Source: Desmodesmus armatus (lineage: Eukaryota > Chlorophyta > Chlorophyceae > Sphaeropleales > Scenedesmaceae). Taken from it: a stretch of DNA of 64,000 nt. Of this stretch, positions 36,048 to 47,033 are shown piece by piece (positions within the stretch are counted from its first letter, which is position 1; every line of letters starts with the position of its first letter). The translations under genes were made by a program, and so were the position numbers. Under the pieces are notes generated by a model. The model had not been told where the DNA came from. It worked only from the letters and a program-made list of their open reading frames with translations, and did not search any database. Location: assembly GCA_007449985.2 (NCBI GenBank), contig VIIQ02000631.1, positions 619,501 through 683,500 on the forward strand. The letters run 5' to 3'.

Positions 36048-38013
36048 ACCGACTGACTAGGTATGCTGAGAGGGGCTGTGTGTGTAAACTGACATGGGTG
36101 GTGTGGCGCACTGGACACAAGGAGGGACCCCTGCATACAACAGAGAGGGAGGAATCAGAGGTCACAATGTGATAGACTATGACCAAAGAGACCCCAAACA
36201 GGCCCCAAAACCAGGCCTCTTACCCTTGTGGGGATGAACGTACGTACTGTGTGAAAGATGGCCACAACGGCTCAACCTCTCCAATTTACGGAAGCAGGAA
36301 CAACGAGGCTTGTAACGGTGTATCTTGTGTTCCTCTTAGATAGAGTAGGGGAAAAGGAAGGGGGGATAGGTTGAGGTAAGCTGAGGCAAATTGAGGTTGT
36401 GAGTGGAAGTTCGGTTGGGGCTGGGGCGGAAAAAGTGGTGGGTCTAAGGATTATTATATCAATACCTCCTTCAGGTGGTGTGTCTGGCGGTGTCTGCGTG
36501 ACAACTTTCTGCTCTCGTCTCTCGTCACCCGAGTGGAGTGGAACGGATTCTGTGACCTCGACATCGTCACAACATAATTTCATTGGCGGCTTCTTCAAAA
36601 ATTGAGGGAGTTTCTGAGCGAGTGATCCACATGCCACATGGCCTATGTGCACTCCTATGTGAGGTACTTTCATACCTCAAATATACTGTTGACCTCAACA
36701 CAACAACGAGTGGGTGGGGGGGGGGGATCGAACACGTGTTTCAAAACAGAAATCCGCGTTTTCGTCTCCATCTCCAGACTTGTGCCGTGCCTAGCCATCT
36801 CTCACGCCAAGGAACGGTAACTGAAAAGACATTACCATGTGCTGCAGAAGCTGTGAGATTGGTGCTACAGGTGCGGTTATGAAAAGAACGAATGCCTGTG
36901 ATAGGCTGTGAAGCCTGCAGGCGTCAGAACGCCCCCAAACCGCCAGATGCAATCTGCAGGTGTCATCTGTCACAGTGTCTGGATTTCTGCAGGAACAGCC
37001 CTGCTGTTGCTGCTCGTACACCTGTGGCGTAGCAAAAGGTTGCTTGTGATATGCAGTTAGCATACCTTCAGTGACACAGCAGGGGGGCCACCTCTGTTAC
37101 AGGCAAGGCAATATAATCTTGTGGGCTGTTGACCGTGGTCATCGTGACACTCAATTGCGAAGAGGTCTGCCAGACAGGCTGCCCCATCACATGACCCAGG
37201 CAGAGCTTCTCATAGCTCAAGCTGCACTTGCAACAGCGGTATTGCCCTGCACTGCACATCATACTACATGCAGCAGTGGTTGCAGAGAGCGACAGCAGCT
37301 GCTTATAGGAGGCTACAACAAGTGCTCTGCCTCAAGTTGACTTCCTCAGTTTGAGGTGCCAGTGAATGCTGGTAGGAGTTGCAGCGCCATACTGTGCTCT
37401 GTTGCAAAATGAGGCAGCTTGTTTTTGTTGATGCCATTTGAAATGACCCTGGCAGGAAGCCCATCTGCGTCGACACATGCATGACATTGACTGGTTGACT
37501 GCCACAAGCAAAGTGGTCAACAAAGGTGCCAGGCAGAGAGCCCGCAGCTTTGCAGGGAGTGTTCGACCAGCGTCAGCTGAGTCCACCTTCAGGAGTCACC
37601 TCAGAGGCACAGCTTTGTTGTAGACGTGGTCTGTCAGAAGGTTACAGGGGGGACACCGTGTCGTTCGTGTCAGGGACGGAGTAGCTCCGCACCCCCTTGG
37701 GGAGCATAAGTTCAGGGGCCAAAGTGATCCTTGCTCACCCCCCCTCCCTCCCAATCCCAGTACTGTTTGAATACGTTGGCCTTGCACATGTGGAATGTGG
37801 AATGTATACTCTCCCACTACTGTCCCCCCAATGATATACATGTCCTAATTTGGTGGGGATTGGCACAAACACACAGCCCTGTTGCGCTTGTTGAATATAC
37901 CGGCCAACTTCACAACCACACGCTTCAATCAACTTCCATGGCAGCAAGGGGTTTCACAGTGGTTCTAAGGGAGTGAACACCTCCCTGTCAGGAGGATAAT
38001 CTGACACACTCAA

Positions 38014-38028
38014 CATGATTACAATGGC
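38014..38028 (-). terminator. Candidate TGTAA poly(A) signal for the S2P gene
   Basis: The ttaca at 38019-38023 is the nearest minus-strand TGTAA below the S2P stop, about 590 nt away. Support is position only. Confidence 0.4.
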
Positions 38029-38364
38029 AGCCACAACCATCACAGGCAGAGCCTGCAGCTCCCCATGCCTTCATAGAGCCAGATGTGCCAGTCAGCATAC
38101 ACAGCACCAGTCAGCATACACAGCGCAGTGCCAGCAGCATCATGCATGGAACTGCCCAATCACACCGACAGTACAACATGGATACTGACAGCTCTGCAAC
38201 TGGACACTTCATACAGTACAGGCCTGCCACCAGAGGGCCGCTGATGAAGCACACACAGAACGCCCTTCACTCCTAAATGCTGGAGTGTACAATGATTGGC
38301 AGCCGGTTGGGCTGGCACGCGTTACCCTGAACAAGGCTGCTGGCTCGGCACAAATGGCTGCACT

Positions 38365-38401
38365 GGGGGGTGCGCCCCCCCTGGAACCTTCAAAAAAAAA
38401 T
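38365..38401. repeat. G/C palindrome with flanking A-tract, copy 2
   Basis: A run of G, then tgcg, then a run of C, followed by tggaaccttc and a run of A. The same layout occurs at 15085-15118 in a GH30 intron. It looks like a small dispersed element. Confidence 0.6.
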
Positions 38402-38613
38402 GGCTGCACTTGTTGTTTGGCAACACCACACCCGCACCCCAGCCGCAGAACTGCTGCTGCCAGACATAAAAAGTCACATTGCAAATTGCTGCAGAGTGCC
38501 TGCAACAACACACACATCTAACAGTCTGTTGCCAGGCGGCGTCACTCTCACTTAACACTTCCACCTCTCATCGGGCACTGAGGGCCTCACCCAGTGCTGA
38601 TGAGCATTATAAT

Positions 38614-41048
38614 CTACAGCAAGTTCAACGTGTCACGAATGGCCAGCCCCACACCCAACACCATCATCAACAGCAGCCCACTGGCCATAACACCCTGCTC
38701 CACACCATCCGGCAGCTTCTTCCCCCGAGCAGCCTCCAGCAACAGCAGCAGCAGGTAGCCACCATCCAGCGCAGGCAGCGGCAGCACATTCACAATAGCC
38801 AGATTGATATTCACGATCGCACAGAACTGGAACAGACCGGCCACATCCGTGCGCGCGATCTCAGACCCCGCAGCCACGATGGCCACAGGCCCTGAGAGCT
38901 GCCCAGCCATATTGCCAAAGTTAGTGAAGATCTGCTTCAGGCCGTTGAGCACAGTGCTGCCAAGTCGGTTGAACTCGGCCCCAGTCATCGCGAAAGCGTC
39001 CGCTAGGTCGACGGGCATGGTGTGCTTGATGAATGTATGGCTCTGCAAGCTGACGCCAATGGCACCCTTGCCGTCCTTGCCTGCCGTGGGTGTTGCTGGC
39101 AGCTGTAGAACCTCCTCACCCCGCTGCAGCGTGAACTGAAGCTGCTCGTTAGGATGGGCCTTGATAGTGGAGACCAGGCCGGGCACCTGAGGCACAGCGA
39201 GGGATGGTGGTGAGTGGTTTCGACAAGCATATGTGTGCTGTTGTGCGATGGTGCAGGTGGTGCGTGCGCCATCACAGTCATTCATCACCTGGTGTCACCT
39301 GGCTCAACACAACTGCGCGCAACCCATGCAGACGCCCCAACTCACTCAACCCTCCACCACAGCATTGCGCTCACCCCACCTACCTGCTTGTTGCTGGCTG
39401 GCACCTCATAGTCCCCCACCCGCAGGATGACGTCGCCCGGCCTGAAGCCAGCCACCTCAGCAGCACCACCCCCAATCACCTCCGGCACCAGCACACCAGG
39501 CAGATAGGACGTCTGCGCCTTGCCCACCAGGTTCACCTGCACACAGAACAGATGACACATGCAGACACATGAACAGATGGCACAGGCAGCAACACAGCAC
39601 AGATGGGACAGGCAGCAACACAGCAGGAAGCGAGGGGAGGCTGTGGGCATTACCTGAGGCCCCACCGGCCAGCTAGGAGAGCTTCCCATGAACAGCAGCG
39701 TGTCAGTGCACCTGAAGGCCCAAGCCTAGTGGTTGGCAGAGCCAACACAATGCAGCTCAAGACCTCATAGTCTCTCCTCTGCAGGATATATGCATCAGCT
39801 GCTGGCACGCTATCCTGCGAATATCACAGCCTGCCTGTTGGCAGTGCTGCACGCACCTGTGCAAACAGCACCACCAGTGAGAAGATGATGTTGGCAATCA
39901 CACCAGCTGAGATGACCAGGCCGCGCTCAGGGATGCTGCGGTTCTGCAGCAGGTCTGGATCATCTGGCTTGAAGTTGCTGTGCTTGGGGTCGTCATCAGG
40001 AAAGGCCACGTAGCCACCCAGTGGGATGGCTCTGAGGGAATACTCAACTTCATCACGCTGCAGGCACAGAAAGGCACGACAGCATGGGGAACGCATGCTC
40101 CGACACCTCAGCGAAGTGCTGTGCTGTGCAGTGCTGTGTCGCATAGAGAGCTCATGTCCAGATCAGCCTTGCTTGCTGGCTGGCTGGTCCAAGTGATTCT
40201 GGTTGCCCTACCCTCATGCACTCCCCACCCTCCCCGCGTCACTCCCCTCCCAGCACAGTCGCAGGGAGCTATCACACCAGCTGCACCAAGACCTCGTTCC
40301 ATGCACCATGAGCAGCACCTTCTACTGCTGCAGCTCTACAAGCATCTGTGATGCCCATGCACAAAAAGCACACATGCCATGCACATGACCACACCAGCTG
40401 CTGCAACCATCAACAGCCTGCAATTCCCTACTCCAGTACAAGCCAGTACACAGCCTGCCAGACTCCAAAGCTGCCTGCCATGCTTGCAGCTGATCAGCCA
40501 TCAGACACACAGCACGGTGTTGAAGCCATCCAAGCCAAACTCACCTTGAAGCTGATGAGTGGTGGGCCAAACCCAATGGCAAACTGTGTGACATGGATGC
40601 CCTGGAGCCTTGCTGCTGTGAAGTGTCCCCACTCATGCACAGCAATGATGGATGCCAGCACCGCCAAGGCCTCCAGTGTAGCTCCAGGGCCGTTCAGCTC
40701 GAAGCCTGAGCCAAACACACCCACGCCAGCTGCTGCTGCCAGGCCCAGCAGGACTTGCTGGTTCATGCCACTCAAGGAAGAGGGCAGGAACCATGCTGGG
40801 CGGCTGCTGCGCTGGTTGTTGCTGGATGAGGGGCCCACGTCCGCATCTGAGCTGCTGGGGACTGGGGTGATGGGAGCTTTGCTGGGTGCATGGAGGGTGC
40901 GTGCTGTGTGTGGTTGGGGGGCCTTTGCTGTGGACACGTGGGCAATGCAGCGACGTAGCTGCCGCCTGGATGGCAGATGTTGCTGCAATGTATGGGGACG
41001 GGCAGCACAAGAGGCTGCCTGCTGCAACCGTGGTTGCAATGCTGTCAT
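38614..41048 (-). CDS. Plastid site-2 metalloprotease (S2P/RseP family, PDZ-containing), about 476 aa
   Basis: S2P proteases cut membrane proteins within the lipid bilayer. Exons (minus): 41048-40545, 40057-39857, 39536-39384, 39186-38614, all phase 0. Residues 1-90 are Arg/Ser/Pro-rich and acid-poor, like a plastid transit peptide. The zinc site is HEWGH (138-142) in a hydrophobic helix (AVLASIIAVHEWGH). The third ligand is Asp427 in NVLPLPALDGG, the usual NxxPxPxLDG signature. Between them sit the conserved IPLGGYVAFPDDDP loop and one PDZ domain (about 240-320, GVLVPEVIGGGAAEVAGFRPGDVIL). Order and length closely match the plant chloroplast ARASP-type proteins. Further membrane segments follow the LDG motif (LLLLLLEAARG, GLLLMMVLGVGLAI). 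The start is the first ATG of exon 1. All catalytic residues are intact. Confidence 0.96.
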
Positions 41049-41357
41049 GGTGCTCAGATTGCAAATGGGGTGGAATGGGTGGGGGAGACGAACAGTGCTC
41101 AAGACCCCACTAGGTAACACGATGACTTTTGTGTTCTCAGAAGTATCTTCAGATACAATGAACAATCCCCCCGCACTGACCACCCCAAGCCCTAGGGTCT
41201 GTGGCCCTGTGTGTTTCAGTTCCTACACGTCTTGGTGACTGCTGCATGTCTTTGTGTTTGTTTCGTAAAGGAAAGTGAAACGCGCTCGCGGCACGCTCTT
41301 CGCAAACAAGTTGTGTCACCTGGTGCATTGTCCAATTGATCCACACTTCCAGACACA
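41049..41357. promoter_or_regulatory. Short bidirectional upstream region of the S2P and RING-H2 genes
   Basis: Only 309 bp separate the two start codons, which face away from each other, so both promoters and 5' UTRs must fit or overlap here. No TATA box or named motif could be recognised. Confidence 0.5.
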
Positions 41358-44300
41358 ATGGACAGCAAGCCTGAAGATGGGTCGCTTTCATGGTGGGTGG
41401 GTGGGTGGGTTGGATGTGGTGGTGGCTGCTCGGCTCGGCACGGAATGTTGAGCAGGAGTTGACCCCAACAAGAGTTGTGCATCCATGCGACAGCCTGGCG
41501 ACAGGGTGTCACTGCTGTCACCTACTGTTTCAGTTGATCATCGTGAGAAACCTCGCAACACATTCAATCTGTACTGTTCTGCAGGCAAGAACAGCGCCAG
41601 GAGGCCATCAGGCGCCAGCAGGATCGTTGGCGCCAGCTCCACCCTCAACAGCAGCAAGAGCACCCAGTGCAACCGCAGCAACAACAGCAGCAGCAGCAAA
41701 ACCCAGCCTATCCCCCCATACCTCCAGCACACGCAGCTGGGCCCCTGCTACACTACCCAGACATCCCTGCCCCTTCAGCCCCTCCCTTGGACTCTGCCGC
41801 CGAACATGCCTCGGCAGCAGATGCAGACCGCCAGCGCCGGCAGCAGCAGGAGGAGGAGGACCACAGGCTGGCAATGCAGCTGCAGGAGCAATTTGCAGCA
41901 GAAGACGAGGCACCAGCTGGCACTGGGGGCCAGCACCAAGGCCTGCAGGACACCCCCATGGCCTGGGAGGGGCTTGAATCTGGGGATGAAGATGATTGGG
42001 AGGCCATTGCAAGGACTGCCTCCATGGGGCAGACGGGCACAGGCCAGGGCCAGGGGCCCATGGGTCAGCACGCAGCTGCTGCTTCTGCTCGGCCCACAAC
42101 GCAGGCAGCGGCCGCTGCCGGGTCTAATGCCGGCAGCGTGATAGGAGCAGGCCTGTCTGCGCTGCTGGCGATGGCAGCACAGGCAGCAGCCAACAGGGCA
42201 CAGCAGGCAGCAGCTGGTGGTGGTGGTGGTGATGCTGCTGGTGTAGGGGAACCTAGGACCTCTCAGGGCATCTCAGCAGCAGCTGCAGGACAGCATGGTG
42301 CGGGGTCGTCAGCAGCGGCTCAGCACACTGCAGCAGCAGCAGCAGGAACAGGGGCAGCGGCCGGTGGAGGTGGTGGAGGTGGTAGCAGCGGCAGTGGTGG
42401 CGATGTTGGTGTTGGCGTGCTGAACATGGCAGCAAATGCATTGCGGTCCTTTTTGGCTAGTAGGGCTGCTGCCAACCCGGCTGGCAGCAGTGCAGCTGCT
42501 GCTGCAGGCAGCACTGGTCATCAGAATGAAGAGGAGAGGCGCTGGGTGAGTGATCATTCTTCTGTCGGTGTGCATAATGCTTGTCGGTGTGCTTGATGCT
42601 TGCCCCACAGTGGAGCTTCCGGCAGGCAACATGGTGTGATGGCGTGGAGTGAGGAGTGAGCTTATGGCGCAGATGCATTGCCAGGATAGACTCCTGCTGT
42701 TGAGGGGGCAAGGCATTGCGTACTTGACTGCCAGCTGTGGCGGTTGCCATTGACAAGTCGAGCAGCGGGCAACTTGTTTCCCTTGGGCACAGCTGCTGTC
42801 CAAGCTGTTACCTCACCCCTATCAATGCTTCTGTTTCGCTGCCTTTGATCACACCTGTGATCACAATCCTGCAGGAGGATGAACAGCCTGCACCAGAGGA
42901 CCTGGAGATGCTTCAAAACATGCTGCAGTCCCTCATGGGCGGCACCCTGCCCCCCGGCCTCGGCGCCAACAGGAACCAACCGCCGGGTGCGGCACCCGCA
43001 GCAGCAGCAGGAGCGCAGGCAGGCAGCACAGGGGGCCCACGTGGTGGGGCATCCTCAGGCTCTGGCTTTCGAATGACTCGGCTGCCTGGGGGCGGCTTTA
43101 GCGCCACTTACAGCAGCAGCAGCGGCCCTGGGAGCTCCAGCAGCTGGCAGGTTCACAGCAGCACCTCGCACAGCGGCGGCACTGGGGACCCCTTCGGGGG
43201 GATGATGGGCGGGGGTGGGGACATGGACCCCATGGTCGGAGGGCCTGACGACTTCCTGTCACAGCTGCTGCTGGCAGGGGCGCGCAGCGCACGAGATACC
43301 CCTGGCCGGACCGGGTACACCCACTATGACCCAAGGTCGGGTGATGCTCAGTTTGAGCCCATGGGTGGTGCTGCTGGGGCGGCAGGCATGGGGCTTGAGG
43401 CGCTGTTGAGTCAGCTTATGGGCCCTGGGTTGTTTGGTGGGGGTGCGGGTGGCCCTATGTCGTATGAGGATCTGGTGGGGTTGTCAGATGTGCAGGTGAC
43501 AACGCCAGAGGAGGTTCTCAGCAGCTTGCCGCAGTCCAAGTATGTTGAGGGACGCAAGCCAGGCGACAGGTGAAGGAGGGCTGGGGCACACTGTGCGGGT
43601 GTGTTTGACACATGACTGTGTGTATCGTCACCTCTCTGCACAATTGTCCAAGAGGCTCTGGAGAAATGATTCTTGGGGTGTCTGTTGCCAAGCTAGATAG
43701 GCTCTACCTGGGCAGCGGCTTATTTGGCACATGCTGTTTTGGCCCTTGTTGACAGTCCACTTGACACCAACACTGGCATGTGTGATGTGTATTGTGTCAT
43801 GCTGTGCCAGCTTGATCTGCCTCCAACCCTTTGCTCTGTCAGGCCTTGACCAGCGTTCAGTTGCATCATCGATGCGTTTGCCTGAGGTCTGACACATGTC
43901 TCCTGCCCTGTTGTGCTGCTGCCGTGTCCTGCAGTGACACCTGTGTGATCTGCCAGACAGTTTACAGCGCAGGGGATGACTTGACCCACCTGCCCTGCCT
44001 GCATGCCTTCCACAAAGACTGCATTTCCCCTTGGCTATCGGTGAGTGGACAGTTGCGCATGTGTCGAGAATTGTCATGCACAAGTACCTGTCACTGCCAA
44101 GCAAATGCACAACACAGCAGTAGTGAGCAGCCACTGTTTGCAGCTGGTGGCAGCGCCTTGACCACCACTGCATGCCACAGGGGTCTTGCTGCTGATGCAT
44201 GTACTGGCAGGTCTCATTCCATTCAACATCTTGCAATGCATTGTGCCTATCAGGCCTGCAAGACAAACCAGTCTGTTGTTTAGCCTGCTGGTGGATGCAG

Positions 44301-44460
44301 CCCCATGCTTTTAACTCACAGCTACCTGTCAGTCAGTCACCACCACCTACACCAACTATGCAAGGCCTTTGCGCATCACCTTTCATGTGCTGCTGCCCTG
44401 TGTTGCTGCATGCAGGGTCACAGCCGCAAGTGCCCCGTCTGCAAGACTGATGTCTGCTGA
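41358..44460 (+). CDS. RING-H2 E3 ubiquitin ligase, 5 exons, about 613 aa
   Basis: RING-H2 proteins bring an E2-ubiquitin conjugate to a substrate. Exons (plus): 41358-41392, 41585-42545, 42875-43569, 43935-44040, 44416-44460; all joins in frame. The C-terminal RING-H2 (567-608) is complete: Cys567, Cys570, Cys585, His587, His590, Cys593, Cys605, Cys608, in CVICQTVYSAGDD, LPCLHAFHKDCISPWL and KCPVCKTDVC. It is split by an intron after WLS. The N-terminal half is Gln- and Ala/Gly-rich with an EEEDHRLAMQLQEQF stretch that resembles a ubiquitin-interacting helix. A helix before the RING (EDLEMLQNMLQSLMGG) and GTG-rich linkers follow. The first exon has just 11 codons plus two bases (MDSKPEDGSLS). 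I chose it because its GT donor and phase fit the next exon exactly. A substrate cannot be predicted. Confidence 0.9.
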
Positions 44461-44852
44461 GCAATCTTGGGTAGGCATGTGAGATGTTGGCATCGTCTTG
44501 ATCCCTGCTGTTGTTTGTGTTGTGCCGCGGCGGCACATTGTACAGTCGACTTCCCCAAATCCAGCCCGCACAGGATGGGGATTGTGTGTCTATTTGCTGT
44601 CTGTATTATTGTTTGCCCCGGCAATGGTTCAAGCTGGCTTCTTGACGTCTTTCACAATGCCTGAGGTGAGCCAGCAAGCCAGCTTGAGGCTGGCGTGTTG
44701 CTGGTGTGGCTGACTTGTTCATATGCCAACCCGCTGCCCGATCTGGTCCCCTCCAGTTGCAGAATAGTTTGCATGTGTTGTCTTGGAGGTGGGCATCTTC
44801 TGGCGGCTCGCACTGCCACATGTGGCAGTTGTGCAAGGATTTGAACGGGTCG

Positions 44853-44857
44853 TGTAA
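44853..44857 (+). terminator. TGTAA poly(A) signal for the RING-H2 gene
   Basis: First TGTAA after the RING-H2 stop codon, about 393 nt downstream. Confidence 0.6.
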
Positions 44858-45105
44858 CTGTCAACTTTGAAAGGCATGCAGTCCTGCTAGGACTGTGCAG
44901 TCCTACCCCCTTTGCCTGTGCTGCTAGCCCAGAATGATCCTCCATTCTGGCTTGACCTGCTGCAACATCAACATTGCTGCAAGCTTTGTGCATGTGGCCT
45001 GCCTGTCGGGTTTCCCCTGAAATTGAGACTGCACCCACAGTCCATCACGCATGTCATTGGCAAGCAAACTCAGTCGGTGACATTGTTTAGTGTCAGCTAC
45101 GTGTG

Positions 45106-45110
45106 TTACA
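45106..45110 (-). terminator. TGTAA poly(A) signal for the GPI-protein gene
   Basis: Nearest minus-strand TGTAA below the stop at 45341, about 231 nt downstream in gene direction. Confidence 0.6.
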
Positions 45111-45340
45111 ATCAGCACCTACTCATCCTCATTATGGACTATAGCCCCTATCGCGTCAATCCTCAAATCAAAGCACCTTCCTACCACTCAGCACAACTGG
45201 AAGCCATTCATCCACTAGCCAAAGGCATGGCTTGAAGCCACCCTGCCATACACCTAGACACGCTAGGGCACTCGCAACACACACTCAACACAGCTCACAA
45301 CCAACACTCTGGTCGTCGATGCAAGCCTTGCATGCCTTGC

Positions 45341-47033
45341 TCACAGCGCAAGGACACCCACAACTGCCATGGCACATGCTGCCGCAAGCAAACCCATAGG
45401 GCTGCTGCCAACAGCAGAGGACTTTGGCTTAGAGGCCTCGGCTGGCTGAACACCAGCAGCAACACCTGTGCGGTTCAGTGCGTCCAAGGCTGCTGTAGCT
45501 GTAGCATTCAGCATGTCAAGGGCTGCCCTTGCTGTGCCATTCAGTGCGTCAAGAGCTGTTGTGCCATTCAATGCGTCGAGGGCTGTTGTGCCATTCAGTG
45601 CCGCACGTGCTGCAGCTGCTGTTGCATTCACAGCATCGACAGCTGTGATGTTACTCACAAGGGCACGCGTGGCATTTGCTGCAGGGGCCAAACCCTCCAC
45701 AGCGCTTGTCGCATTGCCTGCAGCTGTCATGTTGGCGTCCATGGTCTCATTGAGTGGCATGGCCACAGCAGCAACAGTCTTGTTTGTCGGGGCGGCGACG
45801 GGTGCCAGTGCAGCTTGGACTACTGGCCGCACGGGCTGGGTGGTAGCGCATGTTGATGTGGGGCACTTGGCAAGTGTCAGGATGTTGACCTGGAGGGATG
45901 CTTGTGCGAAGGCCGCTGAAGGGCCAGCGGCAGAGGTCACCTGGAGCAGTGTGCTGGCAGCTGTGTAGGCAAATGAAGCAGCAATCAGACAAGCAGCAGG
46001 GCGTCATCAACAGCTGGGTGACTGTCTACTAGAGACAGCGCCGCTGGTGTGTAAGTGTCACGTCGTTGGCAGCTGAGAGACAGAAGGGAGCAGTGGACTG
46101 TTTGTGCAAGTCAAGTATATGTCCGTAGGCAGGCTGTATAATGCCCAAGAGCAATGGCACCCTGCAGCTAGAGCAGCAGCATTGCAGTTGTCTGTGCATC
46201 TGTGTCACAGGTGGGACAACGCTCAAGTCCTTCACACATGAGCCTGTGCTTATAAGCAGATGATTACCTGTGGTGTTGCAGGGCATGGTCAGTGTGGCTG
46301 TGAACTTGTCCGACGCCTTCTCTTCCTTGGTAGTGTACAGCAGGCCAGGGCAGGTGGCATTGCCGTTCTTCCAGGCTCCCACTGTGCTTGTCAGCAGAGT
46401 GCGCCTGGGTTGTGCGTACTTCACAGTGACTGTGTAGACACCACCAGGGCACAGCTGGGTCACTGCTTTGCCTGTGGCGTCGGCGGCTGTGATGGAGATT
46501 GACCTGAACAGCGGAAGGGTGAACAATCAGTTGGCCAACATGTCACGATGGCAGCCACTTGTACACACCACACATATCTACTGCTGCAGTAACTGGCTGC
46601 TGCTGCTGCCACACCAGCTGGTGTGACCTGCATGAGGCGACGCTGCACTTCAATGAGCCTCAACAAAAACCATTTAGTGTAAGTTCAGCTCACCTATCAA
46701 CAGCAGGAGCTCCATGCCCTCCTTCCTTGGTTTTGGGATGGCTTGTAGTACAGATGGAGAGGGTTGGTTGATGGCGGGGGACCAGCAGCAACGACAGCGG
46801 CAACAGCAGAACAAACGGGCGTCACAAACAAGCATTTAAGTGCGATTAAGCTTGCGACATAGCTAAAATCACCACTGTACTGTCTGCACAACATCTCACC
46901 TTATGCAGTTTGCCGGCGTCAGTGCTGCGCCCTTCAAAATGTCGATAGGCAGGGTGTCAGTGGCCCACAGATATGGGTAAGCGCTGACAAACATCTGCTG
47001 GCTAGCCAGCAGGAGCAGCAGCACGAGAGGCAT
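45341..47033 (-). CDS. Probable GPI-anchored extracellular glycoprotein, 3 exons, about 329 aa
   Basis: Function not recognised. Exons (minus): 47033-46900, 46503-46268, 45960-45341, in frame. A clear signal peptide opens the protein (MPLVLLLLLASQQMFVSAYP). Residues about 45-160 form a compact beta-rich domain with a few Cys (SISITAADATGKAV, CPGGVYTVTVKYAQPRR, GNATCPGLLY, MPCNTTG), somewhat like Reeler-type extracellular domains, though this is a weak guess. Then comes an Ala/Thr/Asn region with about ten N-glycosylation sites (NKT, NET, NMT, NAT, NGT and others) and a short repeat of the form ALDALNGT. The last residues (SSPMGLLAAACAMAVVGVLAL) are hydrophobic after small residues, as in GPI-attachment signals. 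I infer a cell-surface or wall glycoprotein. Downstream, RING-H2 converges on it. Confidence 0.8.

Larger units (their letters stand above)
36048..38613. other. Intergenic region between the OPR-like and S2P genes
   Basis: A 2.57-kb interval. The lower end should hold the OPR-gene promoter and 5' UTR, and the upper end the S2P 3' UTR, whose nearest minus-strand TGTAA is at 38019-38023. The section 36240-36850 is visibly less GC-rich than its surroundings and holds a 133-codon minus-strand frame with a true ATG (36673 down to 36272). I do not recognise that frame and did not call it as a gene. A small G/C palindrome lies at 38365-38400. Confidence 0.45.
44461..45340. other. Convergent 3' region between the RING-H2 and GPI-protein genes
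   Basis: An 880-bp tail-to-tail interval. A plus-strand TGTAA at 44853-44857 and a minus-strand TGTAA at 45106-45110 give both genes ordinary 3' UTRs (about 390 and 230 nt). No coding exon is seen. Confidence 0.6.

Noticed and set aside
39660..39720. Possible small S2P exon (TLLFMGSSPSWPVGPQ)
   Set aside because: Frame and donor fit, but joining FAQ directly to VNLVGKAQTSYLPGVLVPEV matches the family without a gap.
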